Positions 1 through 8,232 of a stretch of DNA of 63,569 nucleotides are shown piece after piece. The stretch covers positions 1 to 63,569 of the forward strand of contig CABQJD010000009.1 of the NCBI GenBank assembly GCA_902464405.1. The letters run 5' to 3'. The notes beneath the pieces were generated by a model. That model saw only the letters and a list, made by a program, of their open reading frames with translations, was not told the origin of the DNA and made no database searches. Position 1 is the stretch's first letter. Each line of letters begins with the position of its first letter. The DNA comes from an uncultured Actinomycetaceae bacterium. Lineage in GTDB: Bacteria; Actinomycetota; Actinomycetes; Actinomycetales; Actinomycetaceae. The position numbers were made by a program, and so were the translations under genes.

Positions 1-1
1 T

Positions 2-706
2 GGCACTTTCTTTTCCTGCCTCGACCGCCTCGTCACCCTTCATCAGCGTAAGCTTGACAAACTCCACCACATCAAAAAAGCACTACTCGAAAAAATGTTT
101 CCCACACCCGACAGCAACATCCCCAACGTACGCTTTCAAGGCTTCACTGAAACATGGGAACGACGTAAGTTTGGGGAACTATATCGACCCGTATCTGAAA
201 AGAACGATTTGAGCTTCGGACGTGATAAGGCTATTTCCGTTGCAAATATGTACTTCAACCCTGCCTTGTACGTAACCGAGGACTCATATCTAGCAACTTA
301 CAACGTAATGCGTCTTGGCGATATTGCTTTTGAAGGCAACCGAAACAAGCGTTTTGCCCATGGCCGCTTCGTTGAGAACACAATTGGAGATGGCATAGTT
401 TCCCACGTCTTCAAGGTGTTTCGGCATGTTGGCGACAATTATGACCTCTCTTACTGGAAGCATGCCATCAACAACGAGAAACTGATGAAGGACGTTTTAA
501 CGCGCTCCACAAAAGCATCCACCATGATGCATGAGCTTGTGACGGCCGACTTCCTCGAAGAGTCGACCTTGGTGCCATCCTTAAACGAGCAGCGAGCTAT
601 AGGAGCGGCGATTGACTCAATAGACCACCTCGCCACCCTCTATCAACATAAACTCAATAAACTGCACAGCATCAAAAAAGCACTACTTGAAAAAATGTTT
701 GTATAG
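2..706 (+). CDS. hsdS: Type I restriction-modification specificity subunit HsdS (3' part)
   Basis: The reading frame is open from base 2 and continues from outside the window, so the internal ATG at 95 is not the real start. HsdS sets the DNA recognition sequence of a type I restriction-modification complex through two target-recognition domains (TRDs) separated by conserved helical spacers. Here I see the end of the central spacer (LDKLHHIKKALLEKMF), the second TRD opening with the typical phrase VRFQGFTETWERRKF, and the distal spacer ending LNKLHSIKKALLEKMFV. The two spacers are near-identical at protein level (bases 20-100 and 620-700). The first TRD and the hsdM/hsdR genes, if present, lie outside. 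Family assignment is secure; the target sequence cannot be read. Confidence 0.9.
   Translation, partial: GTFFSCLDRLVTLHQRKLDKLHHIKKALLEKMFPTPDSNIPNVRFQGFTETWERRKFGELYRPVSEKNDLSFGRDKAISVANMYFNPALYVTEDSYLATYNVMRLGDIAFEGNRNKRFAHGRFVENTIGDGIVSHVFKVFRHVGDNYDLSYWKHAINNEKLMKDVLTRSTKASTMMHELVTADFLEESTLVPSLNEQRAIGAAIDSIDHLATLYQHKLNKLHSIKKALLEKMFV
20..100 (+). repeat. hsdS spacer repeat, copy 1
   Basis: It encodes the central conserved helix of HsdS (27 codons ending KKALLEKMF) and is matched by a second copy at 620-700. The longest identity is around the stretch encoding IKKALLEKMF. Such intragenic repeats are known sites for TRD exchange in HsdS families. Confidence 0.8.
620..700 (+). repeat. hsdS spacer repeat, copy 2
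   Basis: This is the distal counterpart of the repeat at 20-100, at the 3' end of hsdS. The protein differs at only a few of 27 positions. Confidence 0.8.
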
Positions 707-1129
707 ATTCCGAAAAATGCGAGTGCAGAAAAATCTAGAAAATCTCTAGACGATATCTGCTCGCGGTGCTCCGTTCGTTTCGCATACAGTTTCTTGAAAC
801 TGCATGAAATACTTTTCCTGCTCTGCTTATACGCTCAATAATTCGTGCAATAGATACTGATACATAATTTCCGTGCAGTGGCGAAGATCGTATGTATAAG
901 GTGCGTGAATCTGCTCACGGGATTGCCTAGACTTTGACGCATCAGCGGATTGCCAAGTAAAGTGAGTAAATGTTGTGTGAGCTATGCGCAGATATTTATC
1001 CCACTCATCTTCGCAGGCACAGCAATAGCAAGATTTTGAAGTCCAACGAGCTGAGAAATGCTAAAGCAGAAGCCATTGCCAAGGCGTTGAAAAGATCAGC
1101 TCCAAACATAGAAACGAAGGCTACGTACA
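707..1129. other. Spacer between hsdS and rplM
   Basis: No coding region is supported in this gap of about 420 bp. It holds a possible rplM promoter (934-963) and therefore a long 5' leader of roughly 160 nt before the rplM start, as is common for ribosomal-protein operons. No strong hairpin terminator for hsdS was seen. Confidence 0.5.
934..963 (+). promoter_or_regulatory. Candidate rplM-rpsI promoter
   Basis: TTGACG (934-939) and TAAAGT (958-963) are separated by 18 bp. This is a good -35 match (5/6) and a fair -10 match (4/6) to the housekeeping sigma consensus. It is inferred only from spacing and similarity. Confidence 0.35.
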
Positions 1130-1579
1130 GTGCGCACGTATACACCTAAGCCCGGCGACGTGGAAAAGAAGTGGTACATCATCGATGCTACCGACGTCGT
1201 CCTTGGTCGTTTGGCAACTCATGTTGCCACCCTGCTCCGTGGGAAGCATAAGCCCCAGTTCGCTCCGCATGCAGACACTGGCGATTACGTTATCGTAATC
1301 AATGCAGATAAAGTTGCTCTTACCGGTGCGAAGTTGACCCAGAAGATGGCATATCACCATTCAGGTTATCCAGGTGGTCTGCGAGCAACCTCTTATGCAG
1401 AGCTTCTCGCAACTAAGCCTGAAAAGGCTGTTATGAAAGCCGTTGCTGGCATGCTTCCGAAGACTTCTCTCGGGCGTACACAGCTCACAAAGCTCAAGGT
1501 TTACCGCGGTTCTGAGCATCCGCATGCTGGGCAGAATCCAGTGCCTTATGAGCTCACGAAAGCTACACAATCGAAGTGA
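1130..1579 (+). CDS. rplM: 50S ribosomal protein L13
   Basis: A 149-residue protein of the length usual for bacterial L13, an early-assembly protein of the large ribosomal subunit. The family signature is clear: RTYTPKPGDVEKKWYIIDA at the N-terminus, VVLGRLATHVATLLRGKHK, and the GMLPKTSLGR region near residue 107. The start is GTG, preceded by an AAGG motif in the 1111-1120 stretch at about 9 nt. It is followed after 82 bp by rpsI, the conserved L13-S9 pair. The gene upstream is a restriction specificity gene, not another ribosomal or tRNA-modification gene, which suggests an insertion boundary nearby. Confidence 0.97.
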   Translation: MRTYTPKPGDVEKKWYIIDATDVVLGRLATHVATLLRGKHKPQFAPHADTGDYVIVINADKVALTGAKLTQKMAYHHSGYPGGLRATSYAELLATKPEKAVMKAVAGMLPKTSLGRTQLTKLKVYRGSEHPHAGQNPVPYELTKATQSK

Positions 1580-1661
1580 CCGCATGGCGGTTGCTGAGAA
1601 TCTTAGCTGAAGGTATGCCTATTAAGCAGACGAAGCAGACCGCAAAATTTTAAGGAGAATC

Positions 1662-2165
1662 GTGGCTGAGACCACCGCAACCGAAGAGTTGGAGATGGAA
1701 GAAATCACTCCAAGCTCGTATACAACGGAGACTGAAGCTCCGAAAGAATCAGGTGCTGGTAAAGGCGCCTCTATTACAGCTCCTGGGCAAGGTCTTGGGC
1801 GCCGCAAGGAAGCTATTGCTCGCGTGCGCCTCGTGCCAGGCACAGGTGAATGGAAGATCAACGGGCGCACGCTCGAAGATTACTTCCCAAATAAAATTCA
1901 TCAGCAGCTTGTACATTCGCCATTTGTGCTGCTAGACCTCGATGGCCGTTTCGATGTGATTGCTCGCATCAATGGCGGCGGTCCATCTGGGCAGGCTGGC
2001 GCATTGCGTTTAGGCATTGCACGTGCACTCAACGAGATTGATCGTGAGGCGAATCGACCATCTTTGAAGAAGGCTGGTTTCCTTACGCGCGATGCTCGTA
2101 CAGTTGAGCGTAAGAAGGCTGGCTTGAAGAAAGCTCGTAAAGCTTCGCAGTTCAGCAAGCGCTGA
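1662..2165 (+). CDS. rpsI: 30S ribosomal protein S9
   Basis: Encodes 167 residues. The S9 fold begins at GRRKEAIARVRL (about residue 46). Before it is an acidic, low-complexity N-terminal extension of about 45 residues (MAETTATEELEMEE...), a type seen in many actinobacterial S9 proteins. The C-terminus ends in the basic KKARKASQFSKR tail that reaches the ribosomal P site. The GTG start has a strong ribosome site AAGGAG at 1652-1657. It is the second gene of the L13-S9 operon and is closed by a good terminator at 2183-2211. Confidence 0.97.
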   Translation: MAETTATEELEMEEITPSSYTTETEAPKESGAGKGASITAPGQGLGRRKEAIARVRLVPGTGEWKINGRTLEDYFPNKIHQQLVHSPFVLLDLDGRFDVIARINGGGPSGQAGALRLGIARALNEIDREANRPSLKKAGFLTRDARTVERKKAGLKKARKASQFSKR

Positions 2166-2182
2166 TTTTCAGCTTTTAAGGA

Positions 2183-2211
2183 AAGAGGCTCCCTATGGGA
2201 GCCTCTTTTTT
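2183..2211 (+). terminator. Rho-independent terminator of rplM-rpsI
   Basis: An 11-bp perfect stem (AAGAGGCTCCC / GGGAGCCTCTT) with a 3-nt TAT loop runs straight into a T tract ending at 2211. It lies 17 bp after the rpsI stop. Confidence 0.93.
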
Positions 2212-2453
2212 GTGCGTGATTGTGAAGAGAATAAAGGGCAGCAGCTAAAAGATCGTCAGGAAAAGAAAATAAATAAGCATGAAGAAAGGTTGTGCTAGCC
2301 GCGCAGAAAGAAAAGAAGGGGAAAGTGCGCTCGCTAATATACTTATCCAGTATGCACAAAAGAGCTTGAATTTCGAATATGATACCGATCCTTTGCACTA
2401 GAATCTAGAATGAACTCATTATTCGAATTGCGAAATGGTGAAACGAGGAAATA

Positions 2454-3785
2454 ATGGCACGACTATTTGGTACTGATGGTGTGCGAGGCCTAGCCAATAA
2501 AGAGCTCACAGCTGGATTAGCGCTCCAGCTTGGTGAAGCAGCTGCGCGTGTGCTTGCAAAAAATAACCTAGGGCATCGTCCAAAAGCTATTATTGGGCAA
2601 GATACTCGCCAAAGCTCGGGATTGCTGGGGCAGGCAGTCGCTGCAGGGCTTGCAAGTGCTGGCGTTGATGTAGAGCATGTGGGCGAGATTCCAACTCCTG
2701 GAGTTGCTTATCTCACTGCTGAGGAAGATTACGATTTAGGCGTGGTAATCTCAGCAAGCCATAATCCATTTCATGATAACGGCATTAAGTTCATCAATGG
2801 TGATGGCTTCAAGTTGCCAGATGCGCTAGAAGACGAAATACAAAATATCCTTGGTGAGGAATGGGAACGCCCAACTGGAGCTGACGTTGGCTTCATTGGT
2901 GAAACATCAACTGTGAGTGATCGCTTCTATATAGATCATCTCATTCGTTGTGGGCATGATTTGCACGGGTTGCGCATTGCACTCGACTGCGCGAACGGTG
3001 CCGCAAGTGATGTTGCTCCCCGCGTATTTCAAAAACTCGGGGCAGACGTTGTGGTGATTAACGCTGCTCCAGATGGGCGCAATATTAACGATAAAGCTGG
3101 GTCTACGCATCCCGAGCAGCTCCAGGCGCTCACTGTTGCAACCGGTGCAGATTTTGGGTTTGCATTTGACGGTGACGCCGACCGTTGCTTAGCAGTTGAT
3201 CATGAGGGGAATCTGATTAATGGCGATCAGATTATGGGTATGCTTGCAGTTTCAATGAAGAATGACGGGCGGCTCAAGAGAAATACTCTAGTTCTCACTG
3301 TGATGAGTAACCTCGGGCTGCATCTTGCTATGCGCGAAAAAGGTATTAAAACGATTTCTACAAAAGTCGGGGATCGCTATGTGCTCGAAGAGATGCTTGC
3401 ACATGGATATAATATCGGCGGCGAGCAGAGCGGGCATGTGATTAACCTCGATCATGCGACAACTGGTGACGGCACTCTTACAGCAGTATTAGTTGCGAGC
3501 GCAGTGGCTCGTGAAAAGAAATCACTTGCCGAGATGGTGAGTTTCGTTAAGATGCTGCCGCAAACTCTTATTAACGTAAAAGGTGTAGACAAGAATCGCG
3601 TTGAGGATCTCGCTCACGAGGTTGCCGATCTTGAAAACAAGCTGGGGGAGACGGGGCGAGTGCTGTTGCGTGCTTCAGGTACAGAACCGCTTATTCGAGT
3701 GATGGTAGAAGCAGGGACGCAAGAGGAAGCTGACGAGTGCGCTCATGCATTAGCGCACGTTGTGCGCACTAAGCTAGCGATCTGA
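2454..3785 (+). CDS. glmM: Phosphoglucosamine mutase GlmM
   Basis: Interconverts glucosamine-6-phosphate and glucosamine-1-phosphate, the step after GlmS on the way to UDP-GlcNAc and peptidoglycan. The protein has 443 residues, normal for GlmM. The N-terminus MARLFGTDGVRGLAN is diagnostic. The phosphoserine loop is ISASHNPFHDNGIKF with active Ser102, the metal loop is DGDADR near residue 240, and the C-terminal phosphate-binding loop is RASGTEPLIRVMVEA. The ATG follows a GAGGA ribosome site. It stands alone between the ribosomal operon and a convergent exporter gene; glmS lies about 41 kb away at 45002. Confidence 0.97.
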   Translation: MARLFGTDGVRGLANKELTAGLALQLGEAAARVLAKNNLGHRPKAIIGQDTRQSSGLLGQAVAAGLASAGVDVEHVGEIPTPGVAYLTAEEDYDLGVVISASHNPFHDNGIKFINGDGFKLPDALEDEIQNILGEEWERPTGADVGFIGETSTVSDRFYIDHLIRCGHDLHGLRIALDCANGAASDVAPRVFQKLGADVVVINAAPDGRNINDKAGSTHPEQLQALTVATGADFGFAFDGDADRCLAVDHEGNLINGDQIMGMLAVSMKNDGRLKRNTLVLTVMSNLGLHLAMREKGIKTISTKVGDRYVLEEMLAHGYNIGGEQSGHVINLDHATTGDGTLTAVLVASAVAREKKSLAEMVSFVKMLPQTLINVKGVDKNRVEDLAHEVADLENKLGETGRVLLRASGTEPLIRVMVEAGTQEEADECAHALAHVVRTKLAI

Positions 3786-3927
3786 TTTTGCCCCCTCTCC
3801 TCCTTTCTCTGAAAGCGATGTAGAGCGGCGGCTTCCTTCTTGCTCTTCTTGCTTCGCAAACAATGCAGGTGTTTCCTGCCTTGTATACAGTGTGTGTGCA
3901 TACGCCGAAGAAGGTGCGCCCAAGCGA

Positions 3928-3970
3928 TGTGGGAGTGTATATGCGAAAAAAGTGAATATACACTCCCACA
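3928..3970. terminator. Long inverted repeat between convergent genes (possible bidirectional terminator)
   Basis: A perfect 15-bp inverted repeat (TGTGGGAGTGTATAT at 3928-3942 with its complement at 3956-3970) encloses a 13-nt loop. It sits between the ends of glmM (+) and the MFS gene (-). No T tract follows on either side, so a canonical intrinsic terminator is not shown; position and symmetry suggest bidirectional termination. Confidence 0.5.
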
Positions 3971-3988
3971 CACGCCTGCAGCGTGGCT

Positions 3989-5638
3989 CTACTGAGTTGC
4001 GCGTGCGTCTTTTGGCTGCTTTCGCCAAAAGACAAACGCCACAATTGTTGCAATAGTAAGGAAGAGTGCGCTCACGCCAAGAGCAGCAGCTAAGCCAAAG
4101 AACCATCGAATATCACCTGCTGGTGGTTCGGCGCTGCCGCGTACCGCAAAGAAAACAGCTGTGATAATAGCAATACCTATAGCGGTCGTCATACGCTGAG
4201 CGGTTTGAAATACGCCGCCTGCTGTGCCGCCTTCTTTGACGGGCACATCAAGCATAGATTGCGTTTGGTTCGCAGATCCTAAAGAGCCGCCACCGATACC
4301 CATCAAAAGAGTGGGGGCGATATACCACCAGACAGATGCACCATGATAAGCAGGGTATGCGAGTGCAATGCATCCGATTACGCCTGATGTGTATACCGCC
4401 AAAGAAACCGCTTGAATAGCGCGCCCGTGCTCAATAGTATATTTGCCCGACCATACAGAGGTGACTGCGGAGATTAGTGCGTTTGGCAAAGAGATGAGTG
4501 AATATACCAAGGCCGATGCTCCAAGAGCAGATTGGAAAAACATTGAAAGTATTACCCAAACTGACGTCATTCCCAAAAATTGGATTGCACTGACCACCAT
4601 ACAGTACGAGTAGGTTTCAATAGAGAAAAGAGTAAGATCTACCTGAGGGAACTTTCCGCGAGCTTTATAGTTTTTCTCCCAGAGTACCCAGAGAACCAAA
4701 AGAATAATTCCGCAGCCACATATGAGGAAGCGCCAAGGGGAGCCTGAAATCATAAATGGCAGCATTATGCACACTACGCACATACAGAGAATCAGCATAC
4801 CGATTGGGTCGAGATCAATGTTTTTCCAGCTTGATACGCGCCTAGCGGGAGTTCGCCCACACTGTTTTTCTCGCTCTTCATATTCGTGCTGAGCCTCATC
4901 TTTGTGTGCCCCGATTGTGCGGCGTTCTTTCCCGAAAGGAAGCCAGAAGAAAGAAAGGATAATTCCAATTATTCCAAGCGGAAAGTTGAGCCAGAAGCTC
5001 ATACGCCAGCCGATTGATTCTCCGAAGAGAGCGACGGTTGTTCCGCTCATTACTGGTCCTGCAGCAAAACTTGCGGCAATCACTAAACCCATGAGAGCGA
5101 AAGCGCGCGCCCGTGCTGTGCCTGTGAAGTGTTCCTGAATAAGCCCGTTAATTTGCGGAGAGAGAATACCTGCACCAATGCCTTGAGCTATGCGAAGAAG
5201 ATTAACCGTTGTGGCATCTGCAGCGAACCCGATAGAAAAAGAAGCCAGTGAAAAGATGGCTAGTCCAACGATAAACGTGCTGGAACGACCAAAAATATCT
5301 CCGATCCGCCCTGAAGGCACAAGTGTGATACCGATAACGAGAGAATACCCAGAAATAATCCACTGGAGCTGAGCGTCTGTGGCATCTAAAGCATCCCGCA
5401 TTGTGTTGAGCACAGTATTGACAGATCCCACTTGCATAAGAGACATCAGCAAAGGCAGAAGAAGCACAAAAAGAAGCTTTTTTCTGCTGTAGATTCTAGA
5501 GGCTCCTGGTACTTGAATGCTGCTGGAATCTCTCATCTTGGCGTTTGGAGAGTCGATAGTATCGCTGCTATGAACGTTGCTGTGGGCGGTTTTGTTTTTG
5601 GTTTCGTTTTTGGTTTCGTTTTCGTAGGTACCGTTCAT
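3989..5638 (-). CDS. MFS transporter, DHA2-type (14-TM) drug/solute exporter
   Basis: A 549-residue integral membrane protein with many hydrophobic segments. The motif-A-like loop GRIGDIFGRSSTFIVG falls between segments 2 and 3, and the segment-5 phrase is LRIAQGIGAGILSPQINGL, both characteristic of the DHA2 proton-antiporter branch (EmrB/QacA-like). A polar cytoplasmic loop of about 45 residues interrupts the middle of the protein. The first ~45 residues are hydrophilic and start with an Asn/Lys/Thr repeat (NETKNETKNK) encoded by a 12-bp tandem repeat, so a start further in (M35) is possible. The substrate cannot be inferred. It is transcribed alone, convergent with glmM and divergent from pyrH. 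Confidence 0.85.
   Translation of the reverse strand: MNGTYENETKNETKNKTAHSNVHSSDTIDSPNAKMRDSSSIQVPGASRIYSRKKLLFVLLLPLLMSLMQVGSVNTVLNTMRDALDATDAQLQWIISGYSLVIGITLVPSGRIGDIFGRSSTFIVGLAIFSLASFSIGFAADATTVNLLRIAQGIGAGILSPQINGLIQEHFTGTARARAFALMGLVIAASFAAGPVMSGTTVALFGESIGWRMSFWLNFPLGIIGIILSFFWLPFGKERRTIGAHKDEAQHEYEEREKQCGRTPARRVSSWKNIDLDPIGMLILCMCVVCIMLPFMISGSPWRFLICGCGIILLVLWVLWEKNYKARGKFPQVDLTLFSIETYSYCMVVSAIQFLGMTSVWVILSMFFQSALGASALVYSLISLPNALISAVTSVWSGKYTIEHGRAIQAVSLAVYTSGVIGCIALAYPAYHGASVWWYIAPTLLMGIGGGSLGSANQTQSMLDVPVKEGGTAGGVFQTAQRMTTAIGIAIITAVFFAVRGSAEPPAGDIRWFFGLAAALGVSALFLTIATIVAFVFWRKQPKDARATQ
5590..5627. repeat. 12-bp tandem repeat in 5' end of MFS gene
   Basis: The plus strand reads two tandem copies of TTTTTGGTTTCG plus partial copies. 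On the coding (minus) strand these encode the NETKNETKN stretch near the N-terminus. Slippage here would add or remove four residues without a frameshift. Confidence 0.75.
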
Positions 5639-5797
5639 CGTCTATCTCTATTTCTATCTATCCCATATCATTCTTTTCAAACTTCACAAAGTTTAGTTGA
5701 TAATGCCCAAAATTCTTCTCTCGTGTGCGTGTGCATTTCCTCGCAGTTATTGGGGTAAAATATACGTGGCATATACCTACCGTTGGAAGGAATGAGA

Positions 5798-6526
5798 GTG
5801 GAAGGCGATTGGAATCACGATTCGCGCAGACGCGTATTGTTGAAACTTTCAGGAGAAGTTTTTGGTGGGGGTGCCATTGGTTTAGATACTGGCGTTCTCA
5901 CTGGAATTTCAGAGCAGATTGCGCATGCTGTGGCAGATGGTGTGCAGGTAGGTATCGTGGTAGGTGGTGGTAATTTCTTCCGAGGCGTGGAGCTTCAGGA
6001 GAATGGTATGGATCGCGCTCGGGCAGACTATATGGGAATGCTCGGTACAGTTATCAATGCGGTGGCTCTTCAGGATTTCCTTGAACGTTCAGGAGTGCCG
6101 ACACGCGTTCAAAGTGCGATTACGATGACTCAAGTTGCGGAGCCGTATATTCCGTTGCGCGCTATTCGTCACCTTGAAAAGGGGCGCGTAGTGATATTTG
6201 GTGCTGGCGCTGGTATGCCGTTCTTTTCCACAGATACTGTATCTGCTCAGCGCGCATTAGAGTTGCGCTGCGATGAGCTGCTCGTTGGAAAAAATGGTGT
6301 AGATGGCGTTTATACGGCAGATCCTCGTAAAGATCCTTCAGCGACGAAACTCGATCGCGTCACCTATGAGGAGGCGTTGCGGCGTGGATTAAAAGTGGTT
6401 GACGCTGCTGCTTTCTCGCTGTGCCAGGATAACGGTATGCGGATGCGCGTTTTTGGGATGACGACTCCAGGTAATGTGACTCGCGCGCTGCGCGGCGAAA
6501 AAATCGGTACTCTAGTGACTAAGTGA
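5798..6526 (+). CDS. pyrH: Uridylate kinase (UMP kinase)
   Basis: Phosphorylates UMP to UDP, feeding pyrimidine nucleotide pools. It is of the bacterial amino-acid-kinase fold, unrelated to eukaryotic UMP/CMP kinases. Signatures: RRVLLKLSGEVFGG at the N-terminus, VVGGGNFFRG, the IFGAGAGMPFFSTDT active-site segment, and KNGVDGVYTADPRKDP. I place the start at GTG 5798 because a GGAAGGA ribosome site at 5785-5791 is 6 nt upstream; an in-frame ATG at 5792 would touch that site and a TTG at 5783 lies before it. It is followed by frr, the usual pyrH-frr pair, after 167 bp. Confidence 0.95.
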   Translation: MEGDWNHDSRRRVLLKLSGEVFGGGAIGLDTGVLTGISEQIAHAVADGVQVGIVVGGGNFFRGVELQENGMDRARADYMGMLGTVINAVALQDFLERSGVPTRVQSAITMTQVAEPYIPLRAIRHLEKGRVVIFGAGAGMPFFSTDTVSAQRALELRCDELLVGKNGVDGVYTADPRKDPSATKLDRVTYEEALRRGLKVVDAAAFSLCQDNGMRMRVFGMTTPGNVTRALRGEKIGTLVTK

Positions 6527-6693
6527 CGTTTGTGCTTACGTTATGCTGGTCAGATATGCCACGTGCATTTATGCACATAGCACTACGCGGCACTACATAG
6601 CGCAACATAGCACAATAGGTAAGCGCATAGGCGAATACTTGGCAAATATATAGACAAACGACAAAGAAAATAGCAGATATATAAGGATATACG

Positions 6694-7251
6694 ATGATTG
6701 ACGACGTACTTCTTGAAGCAGAAGAAAAGATGGAAAAAGCGCTTGAAGTAGCGCGCAGCGATTTTCAAAAAATAAGATCAGGGCGAGCAAATCCAGAGAT
6801 GTTTACCTCGCTGATCGTAGAATACTACGGAGCGCCAACGCCGCTTCAACAGCTTGCAACTGTAAGTATTCCAGAAGCGCGCACAGTGATTATTACGCCG
6901 TATGATCGCAGTGCAATGCGCGATATTGAGAAGGCGATTGCTGAATCGGATCTCGGCGTCAATCCCACAGACGATGGGCAGATTTTGCGTATCAATATGC
7001 CGCCGCTGACGCAGGAGCGCCGTAAAGATTATGTGAAACTTGCTAAAACCAAGGCAGAGGAAGCTCGCGTGAGTGTGCGCAGTGTGCGTCGTAAAGCAAA
7101 AGACGAACTTGATAAAATTAAGAAAGATGGCGAGGCAGGCGAAGACGATGTGGCTCGCGCAGAAAAAGAACTCGATTCCCTCACAAAGAAATTTGTGGAT
7201 CAAGTGGATTCCATGCTCGATAGCAAAGAGAAAGAACTTCTTGAGGTCTGA
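6694..7251 (+). CDS. frr: Ribosome recycling factor
   Basis: A 185-residue protein, the exact usual length. RRF splits post-termination ribosomes together with EF-G. It shows the long helical N- and C-terminal parts, FQKIRSGRANPEMF near residue 29, the hinge and beta domain with YYGAPTPLQQLATVSIPEAR, and the terminal KFVDQVDSMLDSKEKELLEV. The ATG has an AAGGA ribosome site about 8 nt upstream. It forms a cluster with pyrH before and cdsA after (39 bp), the order found across many bacteria. Confidence 0.97.
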   Translation: MIDDVLLEAEEKMEKALEVARSDFQKIRSGRANPEMFTSLIVEYYGAPTPLQQLATVSIPEARTVIITPYDRSAMRDIEKAIAESDLGVNPTDDGQILRINMPPLTQERRKDYVKLAKTKAEEARVSVRSVRRKAKDELDKIKKDGEAGEDDVARAEKELDSLTKKFVDQVDSMLDSKEKELLEV

Positions 7252-7290
7252 ACCCTTAGGAGTTCTTAGCAAGCGAGTATATGGGTATAT

Positions 7291-8232
7291 ATGCGAAGTA
7301 TTAAAGTTCGGCCACGTCAGAATATGCATCTGAACGATCATGATGCAGACGGAATTCATGTAGGAGATTTTTGGGCGGCTATCACTGTGCACCCCCCTCA
7401 GCCTGTGCAAAAATCTACTTCCCGAGCAGGGCGGAATATGCCAGTTGCAGTTGTGACGGCATGTGCGCTTTTAGGTGTTGTTGCGCTTTCTTTGGCGTTT
7501 AATCCTATCTGGTTCGTTCTTCTTGCGCTCATTGCTTTTTCAATCGGGCTTTGGGAGGCTGCTGGCGCATTTTTAGTGAAAGATATTCACATTCCATTCA
7601 CTCCGATGCTGATAGGGATCATCTTGGTGGTCACTGCTACTTATATCGGGGGTATTCACGAAGGTTTTGTGCTCTTTTCTTTTACGTCTTTTATTGTGGC
7701 TATATGGCGTCTTTTCTCTGGGCGCCCAGATGCTGTGCGCGCTGCTATTATTGCTGTATTCGTCTATGCGTGGATAGTTTTTTGCGGCGTTTTCGTTATT
7801 GCTATGAGCGATTTGCCTAATGCTTCATGGTGTATTGCAGCCCTTATTCTGCTGCCGGCAGCTTCAGATACGGGAGGGCTTGCTCTAGGTATCGCCATAG
7901 GCAAACATCCGATTGCCCCCTCTATTTCCCCTAAGAAATCTTGGGAGGGTTTTTTAGGGTCCGTGCTTTTGTCTGCTTTGGGAAGCTGGCTGCTCGTCTA
8001 TTTCGCATTAGGCATGAGCTGGCGCTGGGTTGTGATTTTCTCTATCGTCACTCCCATACTTGCAACAATGGGTGATTTTTCAGAATCACTCCTCAAGCGA
8101 GAGCTAGGCATTAAAGATATGGGCTCGATTTTTCCTGGGCATGGCGGAATGCTTGATCGTATCGACGCGATGCTTTTCTGTGCACCATTCTTTTATCTGC
8201 TGTATGTACTTGCCTACGGGGTGACGCTGTGA
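7291..8232 (+). CDS. cdsA: Phosphatidate cytidylyltransferase
   Basis: Makes CDP-diacylglycerol from phosphatidic acid and CTP at the membrane, the branch point for phospholipids. The 313-residue protein has about eight hydrophobic segments after a polar N-terminal region of about 45 residues. The C-terminal half has the CDS family signature: SDTGGLALG, the SPKKSWEGFLGS loop, GDFSESLLKRELGIKDMG, and PGHGGMLDRIDAMLF. The start at ATG 7291 is the first available; ATG 7324 (MHLNDHD) is a realistic alternative. Its stop overlaps the rlmN GTG by 4 bp (GTGA), indicating translational coupling. Confidence 0.93.
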   Translation: MRSIKVRPRQNMHLNDHDADGIHVGDFWAAITVHPPQPVQKSTSRAGRNMPVAVVTACALLGVVALSLAFNPIWFVLLALIAFSIGLWEAAGAFLVKDIHIPFTPMLIGIILVVTATYIGGIHEGFVLFSFTSFIVAIWRLFSGRPDAVRAAIIAVFVYAWIVFCGVFVIAMSDLPNASWCIAALILLPAASDTGGLALGIAIGKHPIAPSISPKKSWEGFLGSVLLSALGSWLLVYFALGMSWRWVVIFSIVTPILATMGDFSESLLKRELGIKDMGSIFPGHGGMLDRIDAMLFCAPFFYLLYVLAYGVTL

